Part shown: piece by piece, positions 15,134 to 25,144 of the stretch
Position numbering within the stretch: position 1 is the first letter of the stretch
Layout: each line of letters opens with the position of its first letter
DNA from: Quercus robur
Taxonomy: Eukaryota; Streptophyta; Magnoliopsida; Fagales; Fagaceae
Length of the DNA stretch: 64,000 nucleotides
Assembly: GCF_932294415.1 (NCBI RefSeq)
Contig: NC_065536.1
Location: 4,970,974-5,034,973, forward strand
Direction: 5' to 3'
Program-made: the position numbers and the translations under genes
Notes under the pieces: generated by a model
Seen by the model: only the letters and a program-made list of their open reading frames with translations
Told to the model about the DNA's origin: nothing
Database searches by the model: none

Positions 15134-16474
15134 ATTAAAGAGCTAAGACAGTGATTTATTGTAAGAGGAAATCAATCCCGAGGCTTTCTCCGGTGCTTGG
15201 GTTTCATTTTTGAAGCATTTTGTTGTTTGGAGAGGGGGGGGGGGGGGGTGACTTATATTGCACGTTGAGGCATATTCTTGCACAAATTGTGCACAGGTTG
15301 GGTTTAATTTGTAACCTTATTTTTGTTTAAGAAAGTTTTTGGATGATACTTGAACCATTAATAAAGCTAGTTGAACCCCCAACATTCAACTAAATTTTGT
15401 TAGGTTTGCTTGATGTGCTCAACTGTCCAATTTTGGTTTTATATTGAATATTTTTCAGGGTTTGCTTCTATATCAGTGTCATGACCCTCAGAGACCATAA
15501 AGGAGGCAGTTGGCTGGTTTGGGTTGTCATGTATGTACGAACATGTGTTATTTGGTAGAATTATTTAATACACATTCTTCTCACCTAAATGCAACTTTAC
15601 ATGTAGGTTTCATACATGAAATCCACTTTTATATGAGAGAGAGACATAATACACCAAGTATATGGTTCAATTTTTAGTTATTTGTGTATTTAAGGGAGGG
15701 GGGTGTCTTGTGTATCTGAAATATGTATAATCTTTGTGACAAATGTGTGAATTCCATACAGTAGAAAAGCCAGATATTTTTTGGCGAGGGGGTGGTGGTG
15801 TTAACCTTTAGTCTTGTATATCCATTTTGAATTAATATGAATTATTCTAAATCTAAAACAAAACAAAAAACAAAATAAAAAACAAAAAAGTAAATCTCAA
15901 AATAATGCTTATTTTGAAACTAAATCTTTAGTGAAATATGATATACTGCTTTATTAAAATGATTACAATGTATATTCTTAATTTTAGAAAATAATTCTTT
16001 TTATAATACTAATAAAAAAGACAAATGTACGTATATCCCTTCAGTTTTGTCTATTTTCTAATCACCTCATGCGTTTTACTATTTTAATTTTAATTTTTTT
16101 TTTTGGTTGATGAAATGCGTTTTACTATTGTTTTAGTTAAAAGCATGCGACTTAGGATTTCTTTAATCACGCCACTTTCATATACTGCACTTGAATATTA
16201 TTATTGGAATTCATAGGACAATAAACCAATAAGTATGTCATGCATAATTTAAAATTTACATTATTATTATTATTATTATTAGTAAAATTGGAAGACATGC
16301 TATCTATTTGTGATAGGATGGTAGCTTGGGGTTGGCAAGGTAGTAAAATGTGGGTGAGTAGTGGTATGCTCTATTGTGCGCTCGTGGTACTCTTGAGCTT
16401 ATTTAACTTGTACCTTGGTGCGTGGGGTGATGATTACACAAATAAGTCCCCTTTTTCTTCGCTGAAAAAAAGAA
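15134..16474. other. ICP55 3' UTR and gene-poor spacer
   Basis: After the ICP55 stop there is a run of about 17 G at 15232-15248 and an AATAAA-type signal near 15359, suitable for polyadenylation. The rest is AT-rich with a TTA microsatellite near 16261-16281. No coding region is supported. Confidence 0.6.
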
Positions 16475-17125
16475 AAGACAAAATGTAGGGACCATTTGTT
16501 CTATGGAGTGTTCCTTCTCTCTTCATGTATGGAAGCGAGTAGGTGTTGTTTTGGTAGAAATGCCCCCATTCAATTGTTTAGAGTTAATACAATGGGGCTA
16601 TTTCCAGCTGAATAGTAAGAAATTTGCAACAAGAGTGGTTAAAGTTTCTATGGCAGCAATAGTACATCACATTTGGAGGTTGAGAATTCAATTACTGCAT
16701 CAGGGGCCCTTGATTTCATAGGGGCTCTAAATAAAGAATATCTTAAATGATGTGAGATGGAGAGGACTAGAGTTTTTCTTCCTTTTAATCCTTTAGTTAC
16801 TGATCATGCTCTATGCTTTAAATTAAGAATTCAACCATAAATTGCGCTCTTTTGTTTTGTGGTCAATGTGGCAAGAATTGAAAGTATGTCTGGAGTTTGG
16901 GAAATCTATTTGTGTGACCTTTTTTATTTTATTTTATATATATATATATATATATATATTGAGGTTAGATGGGTAGGAGATTATGAGTATCTGGGATTTT
17001 TTTGGGGTTGTTTTGTCAATATGGTGTTTGCAGCTTAGCTGCTTGTGTTCTTTGAGTTGTTTGAGCTGTATTTGTTCCACTTTAGTTAATAAGATTTGCT
17101 TATTCATTAAAAAAAAAAAAAAAAA
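16475..17125 (+). mobile_element. Degraded LINE 3' end
   Basis: A segment near 16475-16720 translates into the zf-RVT C-terminus of a plant LINE (GTICSMECSFSLHVWKRV-like context, then KKFATRVVKVSMAAIVHHIW). The reading frame is broken upstream. It continues into a T-rich 3' UTR with an (AT)n tract and ends at an A-run at 17109-17125. It is 5'-truncated and non-functional. Confidence 0.6.
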
Positions 17126-17445
17126 TTTAAAGAGCTATATTATATTTGATTTTGTCTCTTTTTTAATCCCTTTATTTGTAAAAGTGAATTATATATATAT
17201 CTTGCTATTCATTATTTGTCATGTACATAATGATTTAAAAGCCATATGAATATAGTGTAAAACACTTCGGTTAACAAATTGCTGAAAGCATATTTAACTA
17301 AAATTTTGATTAAATCAATTCTAATTTGTAAAGACGTGATCAAAACAATGGAAAACTAAATGGCATAATAAAAAATGAATAGAAGTTTGAGAGAAATTTA
17401 AAAAATCTTTATATAAAACAACTTATATATAACACCACTTCACTT

Positions 17446-17593
17446 AACATATATTTTGAGAAGAGTATAACTTAATTTATTTGGGTGGTATACTATTATC
17501 CATAGACACGTTTACATTGAACATATATTTTGAGAAGAGTACAACTTAATTTATTTGGGTATTATCTATAGACATTTTTACACTAACAAGAAT
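17446..17593. repeat. Imperfect tandem repeat, period about 74 bp
   Basis: The segment aacatatattttgagaaga with its following 20 bases occurs at 17446 and again at 17520, each followed by a related tatccatagacacgtttaca-type tail. Two copies only. Confidence 0.6.
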
Positions 17594-17638
17594 ACGATCA
17601 TTTTGAAAATTTCAAGGGAGTCATGAATATATATTTTT

Positions 17639-18083
17639 GGTTAAATTGCAAACTACACTATTAAAATTTGGGATTGTTTGGATTTTACACTATGAAATTT
17701 CAGAATTTAAATTTTATACTTGAAATTCTATTTTGTTTGTATTAGTAGCCTCTTCATCTATATTTTATGATGTGTTACATAAACTTGCCACATGTGTTTA
17801 TTTTGTCTAATAAAATAATGTCACATAATTTTTAAATACTAAAAAAAAGGTTAAAATTTAAATAATTAAAAATGACATGGCATAATAAAAATGATGTCAC
17901 ATTGTTTTACTGGACAAACTAAACAAAAGTGGCAAGTTTATGTGGCACTTAACCGAAAATATGGACGGAGGGGCTACTGATGCAAGCAGAATAGAACTTC
18001 AGGAGATAAAATTCAAATTCTGATACTTTATAATGTAAAATCAAAACACTCTCAAACTTTAGGGTGTACTTTATAGTTTAACA
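17639..18083. mobile_element. MULE-type MITE with long terminal inverted repeats
   Basis: The two halves are diverged inverted copies of about 190 bp each: ggttaaattgcaaactac on the left pairs with the complement of gtactttatagtttaaca on the right. Inner blocks such as acataaacttgccac and agtagcc[t/c]ctcc recur on opposite strands. Long TIRs and a non-coding core suggest a non-autonomous Mutator-like element. A 9-bp target duplication could not be fixed because the flanks are T-rich. Confidence 0.6.
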
Positions 18084-18501
18084 TTTTTTCTATAAAAAAA
18101 ATTCTTGTATCTATAAATATATAATTACCAACATAAAATTTACTAAATGAAAATGGATTATCACAATAAGCTGACCAATAGAACTATAGAAGTTCATAGG
18201 TGTGCCCTTCAATTAGGTAAAAAGTACAAAATTCAAATAAGTACTTTCTTGATGGTTAAATTACATTTTTTTATTCTTTGGTCGAATAAGACAGTTTAAG
18301 AACCATCTTTAGCATTTTAAATGTTAGTTGTTATATGCCAAACCTGTGCCTTAAAAATTCACTTTGAAGTTTTTTTTTAGATTAAATTCACTTTGAAGTT
18401 GGTCCTGCAATTTATTATTTTTCAAATTGGAACCAAGAATTCTTTCAATTGTCAAACTTTGATGTGATGGTAAGTACTTTCTCCTCAAAGCTCAAGCTAT
18501 A

Positions 18502-18765
18502 GTGCCGTTTGGATCGGTGTTTGTCCACGTCTGGCGTTTGCATTTTGCGCTTTTTTTGTTTTTGTTTTTGCATTCAGCTTTTAGATATAAATTTTACTGT
18601 TTATGTATTGTTTATTATTGTTTATGTACTACTCCAGACATGGAGTATTTATGTGCTGTTTACATGTTTAAAAATATTAAAAATGAGTTCTACAATATTA
18701 TTTATACATTTAAAAATTATTTTACTATAATATTTTCAGTTTTTAATTTTCAGTTTCAGTAAATA
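18502..18765 (+). mobile_element. MITE of the GTTTGGAT family
   Basis: It starts gtgccgtttggatcggtg, contains the diagnostic tacatgtttaaaaatatta and attattttactataatattt blocks and ends in a cagtttttaattttcagt tail. The same layout is seen at 27226-28318 and 55525-55860, so these are members of one family. The right TIR is eroded here. Confidence 0.55.
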
Positions 18766-18770
18766 TATTG

Positions 18771-19980
18771 CAAACTTGAGCTTAGAAATCAAGACTGACG
18801 TAAGGAAGATTTCTGTACAATGAGTAGGACATTAAAAAAAGAAAAAGAAAAAAAGAATACCCTACCAATATTCAAATTATATATATTTTTTACCTCTCAC
18901 AGCACATTTACTTTTTTTAAGGTAGGATATACACATTTTATTATAAAGTGAGTGTCATATATTATATATCCTAGTTTGTAATTCTATGCTTATACATGAA
19001 TACCCTTAAAAATAATAATAAGATGTATAATATAATTAAGAACGAACACTATAGGTTGAAACTCTAAAAAAAAAGATATATAATATAATTCCTATATATA
19101 TAATTTAAATACTATTGATAGTCATTTTTATATTTTGTTAACTTTTTAAAAAAATTTATAAGGATATTATTAGGTAAAAAATGTAAATCGTCCATTTTTT
19201 TTTGGTATAATTATTGTGATGCACTTTTTTTTTTTTTTTTTTTTAATTTTTAACGATTCATTTATTCTAGATTCTTTGGTTTTTGTACTTAATAACTCAT
19301 TTGGATGAATATTTATGATGTGATTTCACATTTGATTCTAAAATTAAGAAATAAAACTCTTTAAGAATAAATAATTTAGGACATATGGTGTAAAATTGGG
19401 ACTCCAATTTGAAATTTTAATTTAAGTTTTTCTTAATTTCATCTATTATTATATATAGATTTTTGATAGGATATGTAATATTAATATATCATGATTGCTA
19501 CATACTTTTTTTTTTTCTTAGAAAAAAAAAGGTGAAATCATAAGAGTAAGACTCTTTCTTTATAATTCTAAGTAGTAAGATAAATCCTACTCGTGCATGA
19601 TCTAACCATCCTGATATCAGACATTATTCGAATTCAAGCGCTAAATACGAAGTGAATGATGTGCTTCATCACTAAATTTCACATTGAAATTTCGCTAACA
19701 TGTTTTAATATTAAAAAAATAACAATAATAAAAATGAAGTAGAAGCATAATGGAATGCAGATTCAACGTACTCATACTCAATTTGTCAAAGATGTTTTGA
19801 CAAAAAAAATAAAAATAAAAACAGAGTAATTTAGGTGGATGTTTTTTTTTTTTGGTGATAAATCTGGGTGGGTGTTTGTTAGTGGATGCTTGTCAACCCT
19901 AATAAATAGATTAGTGTACCCAACCATATTACATGTGGAGTTCTCTCATTGGCTACTGCCTCATCACCACCGCTTCCCCC
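18771..19980. other. AT-rich spacer upstream of the DUF538 pair
   Basis: Homopolymer runs and short AT repeats only. No gene, RNA or bounded transposon could be supported. Confidence 0.5.
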
Positions 19981-19985
19981 TTTAA

Positions 19986-20095
19986 TTCTGCCATAATTGT
20001 TCAACCGTCTCATAAACACAGCCCATCCTCCGTCAAACTGCCCCCTATACTTCATTGTTCACCTAAATTATAATGTTGACTCTCACTTTGTTTGG
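19986..20095 (+). promoter_or_regulatory. Distal upstream block of DUF538 gene 1, conserved in gene 2
   Basis: This block (attctgccataattgttcaa, then cgtctcataaacacagc and gtcaaactgccc, ending near gttcacctaaattataatgt) is repeated with few changes at 21753-21856 upstream of the second DUF538 gene. It lies about 630-740 bp before the first ATG but about 1,300-1,400 bp before the second. Conservation may reflect the shared duplication, regulatory function, or both. Confidence 0.45.
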
Positions 20096-20539
20096 TTTTG
20101 TTTTGTTTTTTTTTTCTTCTATCTTTTTAGAAATGTTAATGGATGGACATTGAATTTTTAACCAAAAAAAAAAAGAATTTTTAACCATTTTTTATATTTT
20201 TCATAAAAATAATATTAAAATCTTCTCAAAATAATATATTAACAAATACTCTAGAAATATCTACTATCAAGATTTTTTTTTCTCGACATTTAAAAAAGAA
20301 ATCGGTCACACTGAAAGTGTGTAGCTAAACAAACCCAAGGAGCATTCATAAAAAAAAAAACATTCACATCAAAAGTGTGTAGGTAAACAAACCCAAGGAA
20401 CATTCAATCTTGTGATGATCATAAATTCATGATCTTGGTCTAGTGCTGGAAAAAACTTAATGGCATAAATCAATGTTTCACCTGTATGGTAATAAATATA
20501 ATAATTACAAAAGCAGTTCTTGTCCAAATTGCCACGGTT

Positions 20540-20615
20540 TATGTCGGTAATGGCATGATGGGAATTTTGTGAAAAAACTAAGGGCAAAAGTACAGCTTCA
20601 CCACTATATATCTAT
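20540..20615 (+). promoter_or_regulatory. Core promoter region of DUF538 gene 1 with TATA box
   Basis: A conserved block (tttatgtcggtaa, catgatgggaattttg, agggcaaaagtacagcttca) runs into ccactatatatctatt, whose TATATA at about 20605-20611 is a good TATA box roughly 120 bp before the ATG. The equivalent block for gene 2 is at 22950-23040. Confidence 0.6.
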
Positions 20616-20726
20616 TATCAACCGCACCTATATCTCAATCCATTCTACATTAATTCACAAACACACTCACTCAAAAATAGACAAAGGATACAACCCAGAA
20701 GAAGTTTGAGGAAAACCAAGAAAAAA

Positions 20727-21194
20727 ATGTCTCTAATCACAGAGGAAATCAAGGCCAAGGCTGAGTACTACCAAGGAGATAAGCTCTGTCAGGAGAAATC
20801 AAAGTTTTTGCTCACAGATATGGGCTTGCCTAATGGCTTATTGCCTTTGCAAGACATTGAGGAATGTGGGTATGTGAAAGAAACTGGCTTTGTGTGGCTA
20901 AAGCAGAAAAAGAGCACAACCCACAAGTTTGAAAAGATTGGCAAGCTTGTTTCTTATGCCACTGAAGTCACAGCCTATGTTGAGCCCAAAAAAATCAAGA
21001 AGCTAAGTGGGGTTAAGACCAAGGAGCTTTTGGTTTGGATTACACTCAATGAAATCTTTGTGGATGATCCTCCAACTGGAAAGATTACTTTCAAGACTCC
21101 TACTGGGCTGTTCAGGACATTCCCAGTTTCAGCTTTTGAAGTTGAGGAGGAAGTCAAGGAAAAGGAAGCTGTGGAAGCTGTCAAAGAAATCTGA
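20727..21194 (+). CDS. DUF538 protein, SVB/SVB-like type, copy 1
   Basis: A single exon of 155 residues. The start chosen is the ATG of MSLITEEIKAKAEYYQG, since the upstream in-frame extension has no ATG and the second copy starts at the same residue. It covers the whole DUF538 domain: an N-terminal helix with AEYYQG, the GLPNGLLPLQDIEECGYV motif, FVWLKQKK, and a beta-rich C-terminal half ending PVSAFE. It has no signal peptide and a charged Lys/Glu-rich C-terminus. DUF538 proteins are structurally related to lipid-binding BPI folds; SVB affects trichome size and branching in Arabidopsis, and the biochemical activity is unsettled (family knowledge). An AATAAAA signal lies near 21311. Roughly four fifths identical to its tandem partner by hand count. 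Confidence 0.9.
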   Translation: MSLITEEIKAKAEYYQGDKLCQEKSKFLLTDMGLPNGLLPLQDIEECGYVKETGFVWLKQKKSTTHKFEKIGKLVSYATEVTAYVEPKKIKKLSGVKTKELLVWITLNEIFVDDPPTGKITFKTPTGLFRTFPVSAFEVEEEVKEKEAVEAVKEI

Positions 21195-21752
21195 TTTTCA
21201 GGAGAAGCTTGAGTTCTAAAAAGACTTTGTTCCTAGGTTCTTAAATTTCAATCTTCGATAATGTTGTGATGCTTTTTTTTTTATTGAAGTCTTTTACTAG
21301 TGTTACTGATAATAAAAATGTGAACTTTTCAGAATTTTATGAAGAGTTTCATTGTTTGATATCATAGCTGTTAAAGATTATAGCTTGAGATCTATGCTTG
21401 GTAAAGGGTTACCAAGATTTGCTTTTTTTCAACTGGTCCCCAATTAAAGAATAATGATAATCAAGCAATCAAACTCTTTGAATAAAAATGCGATTTTTTA
21501 AATTACATATTTTTAAATGTGTAAAATTTAGTAAAATTTCTTAATGGTATATATTGGTTCGCTAATTAAAATCAAGTATATAATTGTATCGAGTCTATTG
21601 ACCAATGAATTACACCATTGTATTTAATTGTTCATAAAAGAGATTACATTATTTTTGTTAACGAAATGGTATTTAGTTACAAACTTACAATATCTGGGAA
21701 ATATAAATTTAAAGAAATTTAAACTATCAGTGTACAATTTTTTATTATTAAA

Positions 21753-21856
21753 ATTCTGCCGTAATTGTTCAACCGTATCATAAATACAAGCACCATACAG
21801 TGTCAAACTGCCCTGTTATGGTTCACCTAAATTATCATGTTGCCTCTCTTTTTGTT
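21753..21856 (+). promoter_or_regulatory. Distal upstream block of DUF538 gene 2
   Basis: The counterpart of 19986-20095: attctgccgtaattgttcaa, gtcaaactgccctg and gttcacctaaattatcatgt follow in the same order. It marks the left part of duplication unit 2. Confidence 0.45.
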
Positions 21857-22306
21857 TGTTTGTTTGTTTTTTTTTTTTTCAGGAATTTTTTTTGAAATGT
21901 GTAGATTAGTTTTTATAAAGCTATCAACATTTGACCAAAAATTGACTATATATATATAAATAGAAAAATAATTGACTATCACAAACTTTTCATTTCACAA
22001 TTACAATTTTATATGTTAGATTTGACAGTGGTAATAAATACACATTTAAATTTATAAATTATAACTTGAACTATAAAATAATTCATTTTCAAATGGAGAA
22101 AATTCTAATACTTATGATGTAATATAACCCAATCTAGTCATTTTAAAATGGATGAATACAATTCTTGGTATTTTAGGATGAAGTTACTTAGGAAATATAG
22201 ACGACTTCAGTCCTTATTTATTTTCACCCTAATCTTCATGATGTTGCCCATTCAGCCATTTTCTTCAGCTAGAAACACTTGCTTAAAATGATACACACAC
22301 AAGAAA

Positions 22307-22376
22307 AATGCATAGCTACTCAAACCTAAATACCCTTCAATAATGCATAGCTACTCAAACCTAAATACCCTTCAAT
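22307..22376. repeat. Two perfect 35-bp tandem units upstream of DUF538 gene 2
   Basis: The unit from 22307 (aatgcatagctactcaaacc, continuing to cttcaat) is repeated without change from 22342 to 22376. A related doubled motif (gtgtagctaaacaaaccca) sits at 20317-20345 and 20375-20405 before gene 1, there with a period near 58 bp. Confidence 0.75.
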
Positions 22377-22949
22377 TTGGATTTGGATAAATGAATGATA
22401 ATTGTAGATATAATCAATGTTGGATTTTGTTAATAAGTACTATAAAGCCACATATTAACAAATAATAGATATTCAATTATGAGTTATAATATACACTTTC
22501 AAAAGTTAATTTTTTTAGTAATTTACTAATTTGCACACACTAATTTGGAGTTGAATGAATGACAATGATTATAATAATCTTACTTTCTATATTCCACTTT
22601 ATACTCATCAATTGTGGTATACCGTATTTGATTTTCTTTCTTTTCCATTTTAATCTATAATTAGTTTGATTCTTAAAGAAAAAAGAAAAGTTTATAAGTA
22701 AAAATAATGCATTGCAATAGTATTAGGTATTGTTAGTAACAAGGTACCTATTAATGAATAAAAAATATTTAATTATGAATTATAATACACACCTAAAAAT
22801 TTAGAAGAATTCAATTTTCGTTAAATTATTAACACATTTATTATCATTGTATGTACTTGTTTTCAGTATTTATACACAATTTATTTCCCTTTTTTTTATT
22901 ATTAATATTAAATGTGTCTTAACTAAAGTTACCAAACCCATCATATATT

Positions 22950-23040
22950 TATGTCGGTTAAGCTAAGCTTAATAGCATGATGGGAATTTTGAAAAAAAAA
23001 AAAAAAAAAAGGAAGGGCAAAAGTACCGCTTCACCACTAC
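22950..23040 (+). promoter_or_regulatory. Core promoter region of DUF538 gene 2
   Basis: The same series of blocks as before gene 1 (tttatgtcggtta, catgatgggaattttg, agggcaaaagtaccgcttca). The A-run between them is longer and the TATATA of gene 1 is replaced by ccactacctagactacagta, so the TATA box is weaker or moved to tatttatca near 23051. The two genes may therefore differ in expression strength. Confidence 0.5.
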
Positions 23041-23148
23041 CTAGACTACAGTATTTATCAATTTTCAACTCTACCTCTTCCTCAAACCATTCTACGTTAT
23101 TCACAAACACAATCACTTATTCACTTTGAACAAACAGAGAACACAAAA

Positions 23149-23586
23149 ATGTCTCTGGTTACAGAGGAAATCAAGGCCAAGGCTGAGTACTACCAAGGGC
23201 ATCAGTTCTGTCAAGAGAAGTCAAAGTTTTTGCTAACAGAAATGGGCTTGCCCAATGGCTTATTGCCACTGCAAGACATTGAGGAATGTGGGTATGTGAA
23301 AGAAACTGGCTTTGTGTGGCTAAGGCAGAAAAGGAGCATAACCCACAAGTTTGAAAAGATTGGCAAGCTTGTTTCTTATGCCACTGAAGTCTCAGCTTAT
23401 ATTGAGCACAAAAAAATCAAGAGGCTTAGTGGGGTCAATGACAAGGAGCTTTTGATTTGGGTTACACTCAATGAAATCTTTGTGGATGATCCTCCAACTG
23501 AAAAAATTATTATCAAGAGTCTTACAGGGCTGTCCAGGAGCTTGCCAGTTTCAGCTTTTGAAATTGAGGATGGAAAAGATCTCTGA
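23149..23586 (+). CDS. DUF538 protein, SVB/SVB-like type, copy 2
   Basis: A single exon of 145 residues starting MSLVTEEIKAKAEYYQG. The whole DUF538 core is retained, including GLPNGLLPLQDIEECGYV and the LNEIFVDDPPT segment. Changes are concentrated in the C-terminal third (KIIIKSLTGLSRSLPVS in place of KITFKTPTGLFRTFPVS), and the acidic/basic tail of copy 1 is replaced by a short DGKDL end. It is the downstream member of the tandem pair in the same orientation. The 3' flank matches that of copy 1 to about 23990, so the whole gene with both flanks was duplicated. The frame is intact. Confidence 0.9.
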   Translation: MSLVTEEIKAKAEYYQGHQFCQEKSKFLLTEMGLPNGLLPLQDIEECGYVKETGFVWLRQKRSITHKFEKIGKLVSYATEVSAYIEHKKIKRLSGVNDKELLIWVTLNEIFVDDPPTEKIIIKSLTGLSRSLPVSAFEIEDGKDL

Positions 23587-23589
23587 TTT

Positions 23590-25035
23590 TCAGAAGTAGC
23601 ATGAGTTCTAAAAAAGCTCTGTTTATTGTTGTGATGCTTTGTTACCTTTTATTCCAGTGTTACTGATAATAAAAAAGTGAACTTTACAGAATTTTATGAA
23701 GATCGAGTTTTTGATACCTTAGATAATAGATTATAGCTTGGAGGATAGTTGTTTGATCCATGCTTGTAAAGGTTTACCAAGATTTGTTTTTTCAAGCAGT
23801 CCCCAATTGAAGAATAATTTTAATAAAGTAATCATACTCTTTGGATAAAAATTCAAACTCTTTTTATTTTTATTTTTATTTAATTACATGATATATTATT
23901 ATTAAATGTGTAAATTTTAGTTATGGTATCGTAACGGTGTATGTTACGTTCTCCGACTAAAATCAATGCATAGATGTCTGCTCAATACATGAGTATATTA
24001 TAAATTCATATGAAAATATCTTTATAATTCATGTATAATAGTCTTTAAAAAAAAAAGTTTTATGTATAACTCTATCGTAGTATTATGTGTTAAAATTTTA
24101 GAGTTCGGTTAATATATATTCTTAGGATTTATATATATTAACCATCCATTTTGTGAAATTTTTTATGAAGAATTGAAAAAGTTATTAAAAACAATTAATC
24201 ACTTTTTCATTTTTCTATAAAATATTTTTTAAAATGGTTTACTAATATATACCCTAAGGGCACATGTTAGTAAAACCCATTTATTATATAACATATCATT
24301 GAAAAAAGATGAGATCAACAAGTAGATGTCTTGCTGAATGCTTGGGTATATTATAAGGTCATATAAAAATCTCTTTTTAGTTCATGTATAATAGATTAAA
24401 AAAAAAGTTTTTGTGAAACTCATGAAGTAGTATTATATTTGCTTAGGTGGAAGGTTAAATCAATATATTCTTTCATTCTCAAGAAATGTGCCACATTTCA
24501 AACCTTAGACTCTCATAGTTTTGAATAAACGTGTGGAATAAAATGATTAGTTCGGAATTTGGGATAACATAGAAACTTTTGATTTTGAAGATTTATCACC
24601 CAATGCCTTATTTTACTTGGCATTTACAAGTTGGCAAGTCATTTATGGTGGACAATATTTTGGATTTTTTTTTTACTTATTTTATATTCTTTGCTAAGTG
24701 GTGGCCTAAAAATGTTATTAAAATTTAAATATTATGGAAATAAATAATTTATTACTGAACATAAATAAATATTAAAAAAACTTATTGATTCACTAAAACC
24801 ATTGCTTAAGCGGAAGATTAAATGAATCAAATTATAAAAAAATTTCCTTAGGTGGAAGGTTAAATGAAGAACAGTACCTACTTACCTTTCAAAGAAGAGT
24901 GACAGATGGTACTAATTAAAGGATGATGTTGAATCTTCTAAAAAAGAGGAGATGAGGAGGAAGACTAATGAAAGAATTATCAAAGAATGCATTACATCGC
25001 AAAATCTCATACTCTCACACGAGGTTATTTTCTAT
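23590..25035. other. AT-rich spacer with a local direct repeat
   Basis: After the 3' end of duplication unit 2 (to about 23990), a segment at about 23966-24083 (gatgtctgctcaatacatga, ttcatgtataatag, then an A-run and agttttatg) recurs diverged at about 24322-24435. The rest is AT-rich with no gene. Confidence 0.5.
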
Positions 25036-25144
25036 GGAAAATTATTATGTACTCTCGAAGTACCATAAATGCGTACTCCCTCCTCTCACATTAATGGTGG
25101 GACCCATCATTCATGTGAAAGGAGGGAGTACCTAATAATTTTCC
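25036..25144. mobile_element. 109-bp foldback (MITE-like) element
   Basis: The outer arms ggaaaattattatgtac (25036-25052) and gtacctaataattttcc (right end at 25144) pair with one mismatch. Inner arms gtactccctcctctcacatt and its complement pair around a gggaccca centre. The transcript would form a near-complete hairpin. No coding capacity. Confidence 0.65.

Larger units (their letters stand above)
21195..22949. other. Spacer between the DUF538 genes
   Basis: The first 420 bases are the 3' part of duplication unit 1, recognisable again after gene 2 at 23600-23990. From about 21747 unit 2 begins with the conserved distal block at 21753-21856. The stretch 21860-22950 is longer than its counterpart in unit 1 and AT-rich, with no gene or bounded transposon seen beyond the 35-bp tandem repeat. 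Confidence 0.6.

Noticed and set aside
16240-16488. 82-codon frame with a Leu-rich start
   Set aside because: The hydrophobic start comes from a TTA microsatellite and the frame merges into a LINE fragment. Not a gene.
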